DNA from: Streptomyces phyllanthi
Lineage (GTDB): Bacteria > Actinomycetota > Actinomycetes > Streptomycetales > Streptomycetaceae
DNA length: 64,000 bases
Reading direction: 5' to 3'
NCBI RefSeq assembly: GCF_009377205.1
Contig: NZ_VJZE01000006.1
Location: 1-64,000 of the forward strand
A program made the position numbers and the translations under genes. Of this stretch, positions 62,961 through 64,000 are shown piece by piece (the stretch's first letter is position 1; every line of letters starts with the position of its first letter). The notes below the pieces were generated by a model. It made no database searches. It was not told the DNA's origin and saw nothing but the letters and a program-made list of their open reading frames with translations.

Positions 62961-64000
62961 GTGGCCATCAGCGTCTTCGACCTTTTCTCGATCGGCATAG
63001 GGCCGTCCAGTTCGCACACGGTCGGCCCCATGCGGGCCGCGCGCATGTTCGTCGAACGGCTGAAGAAGAACGGCCTGCTGGAGCAGACGGCGTCCGTCCG
63101 GGCCGAACTGTTCGGCTCGCTGGGGGCCACCGGCCACGGTCACGGCACACCGAAGGCCGTCCTGCTCGGCTTGGAGGGCCACGCGCCGGAGACCGTGGAT
63201 CCGGCAGCGGTGGAACGGGAAGTCGAGCGCGTTCGCACCACCCGGCGCCTGCGCCTGTTCGGCGCCGAGTTCGGCACGGCCTGCGAGATCGACTTCGACG
63301 AGGCGACTCAGCTGGTCCTGCACCGCCGCCGCTCCCTGCCGTACCACGCCAACGGCATGACGCTCTCCGCCTACGACGCCGAGGGCCTGCCGGTGCTGGA
63401 GAAGACCTACTACTCGGTCGGCGGCGGCTTCGTCGTGGACGAGGAAGCGGTCGGTGAGGACCGCATCAAACTCGACGACACCGTGCTGAAGTACTCCTTC
63501 CGTACGGGCGACGAACTCCTGCGCCTGGCCCACGAGACGGGCCTGTCGATCTCGGCACTGATGCTGGAGAACGAGAAGGCCTGGCGCACGGAGGAGGAGA
63601 TCCGCGCGGGCCTGCTGGAGATCTGGCGCGTCATGGAGGCGTGCGTGGCCCGCGGCCTGTCCGGCGAGGGCATCCTCCCCGGCGGGCTGAAGGTCCGCCG
63701 CCGCTCCGCGGCCACCGCCCGTCAACTGCGCACCGAGGGCGACCCGGCGGGCCGGGCCATGGAGTGGGTGACCCTCTACGCGATGGCCGTCAACGAGGAG
63801 AACGCCGCCGGTGGCCAGGTGGTGACCGCGCCGACCAATGGCGCCGCAGGCATCATCCCGGCGGTTCTGCACTACTACCTGAACTTCGTGGCCTCCCACG
63901 CCTCCCAGGAGGAGAGGGAGGAGGGCATCGTCCGCTTCCTGCTGGCGGCGGGCGCCGTCGGCCTGCTGTTCAAGGAGAACGCCTCCATCTCCGGCGCGGA
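62961..64000 (+). CDS. sdaA: L-serine ammonia-lyase, single-chain iron-sulfur type (partial)
   Basis: The first 346 residues of a protein normally about 455-460 aa, cut by the window end. It begins [20 protein letters not shown] then [14 protein letters not shown], with [14 protein letters not shown], the beta-domain, and then [20 protein letters not shown] and [16 protein letters not shown], the segment leading to the first cluster Cys outside the window. It deaminates serine to pyruvate. Glycine from sarcosine oxidation plus methylene-THF can give serine, so this closes the pathway to central metabolism. Start GTG at 62961 follows AGGAG. No GTTGCG operator was seen upstream. Confidence 0.93.
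   Translation, partial: MAISVFDLFSIGIGPSSSHTVGPMRAARMFVERLKKNGLLEQTASVRAELFGSLGATGHGHGTPKAVLLGLEGHAPETVDPAAVEREVERVRTTRRLRLFGAEFGTACEIDFDEATQLVLHRRRSLPYHANGMTLSAYDAEGLPVLEKTYYSVGGGFVVDEEAVGEDRIKLDDTVLKYSFRTGDELLRLAHETGLSISALMLENEKAWRTEEEIRAGLLEIWRVMEACVARGLSGEGILPGGLKVRRRSAATARQLRTEGDPAGRAMEWVTLYAMAVNEENAAGGQVVTAPTNGAAGIIPAVLHYYLNFVASHASQEEREEGIVRFLLAAGAVGLLFKENASISGA

Overview
The window is chromosomal DNA from a Streptomyces or very close relative. The evidence is very high GC with G/C-ending codons, LAxTG sortase signals, a mycothiol-type formaldehyde dehydrogenase, DUF5709 and ANTAR-GAF proteins, and a complete coelichelin-type siderophore locus whose gene order I recognise from S. coelicolor (cchK-J-I-H-G-F-E-D-C-B-A, from memory). 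No rRNA, tRNA, CRISPR array or insertion sequence was seen.

Region 1 (about 0-7 kb) is an iron-regulated surface heme set. It holds three secreted proteins built on a neocarzinostatin-like domain (two end in LASTG wall-sorting signals, one also carries a beta-propeller), an HtaA-domain protein and a HmuT-type hemin-binding lipoprotein. The permease and ATPase usually found beside hmuT are absent.

Region 2 (about 7.5-35.3 kb) is the coelichelin locus. The core is a three-module NRPS, A-T-E / C-A-T-E / C-A-T, with no thioesterase domain. Its three adenylation codes read as formyl-hydroxyornithine, threonine and hydroxyornithine. Around it lie MbtH, an esterase, two half-ABC exporters, a complete FecCD-type importer, ornithine N-monooxygenase and a formyltransferase. 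To its left, also behind iron boxes, are an isochorismatase-fold protein, an argC stump, a second argB, an N-acetylglutamate-synthase-like GNAT, a YtcJ-type amidohydrolase and a small protein. The arg genes look like a dedicated ornithine supply. About ten candidate DmdR/IdeR iron boxes cover regions 1 and 2, and a three-hairpin terminator array closes the locus.

Region 3 (about 35-48 kb) is mixed accessory DNA: a membrane acyltransferase, two gene remnants (RraA and SnoaL types) meeting at a deletion scar, a GntR regulator, a 24-copy CTGC microsatellite, DUF5709, GAF-ANTAR, a molybdopterin oxidoreductase lacking its N-terminal Fe-S cysteines, an M20 peptidase plus AbgT transporter with a divergent Lrp-type regulator, and a GH43 enzyme.

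Region 4 (about 48-64 kb) is a glycine betaine (or related N-methyl compound) demethylation and one-carbon disposal island. It has a BCCT transporter, Rieske oxygenase, separate Rieske ferredoxin and reductase, sarcosine oxidase, a stub of a dimethylglycine-oxidase-type gene, mycothiol-dependent formaldehyde dehydrogenase with an MBL hydrolase, formyl-THF deformylase, a formate-dehydrogenase-like protein, PabB, an IclR regulator and the start of serine dehydratase. Five promoters in this island share paired operator-like sites of the form GTTGCG-N5-CGCAAC about 18-19 bp apart, which suggests one local regulon.
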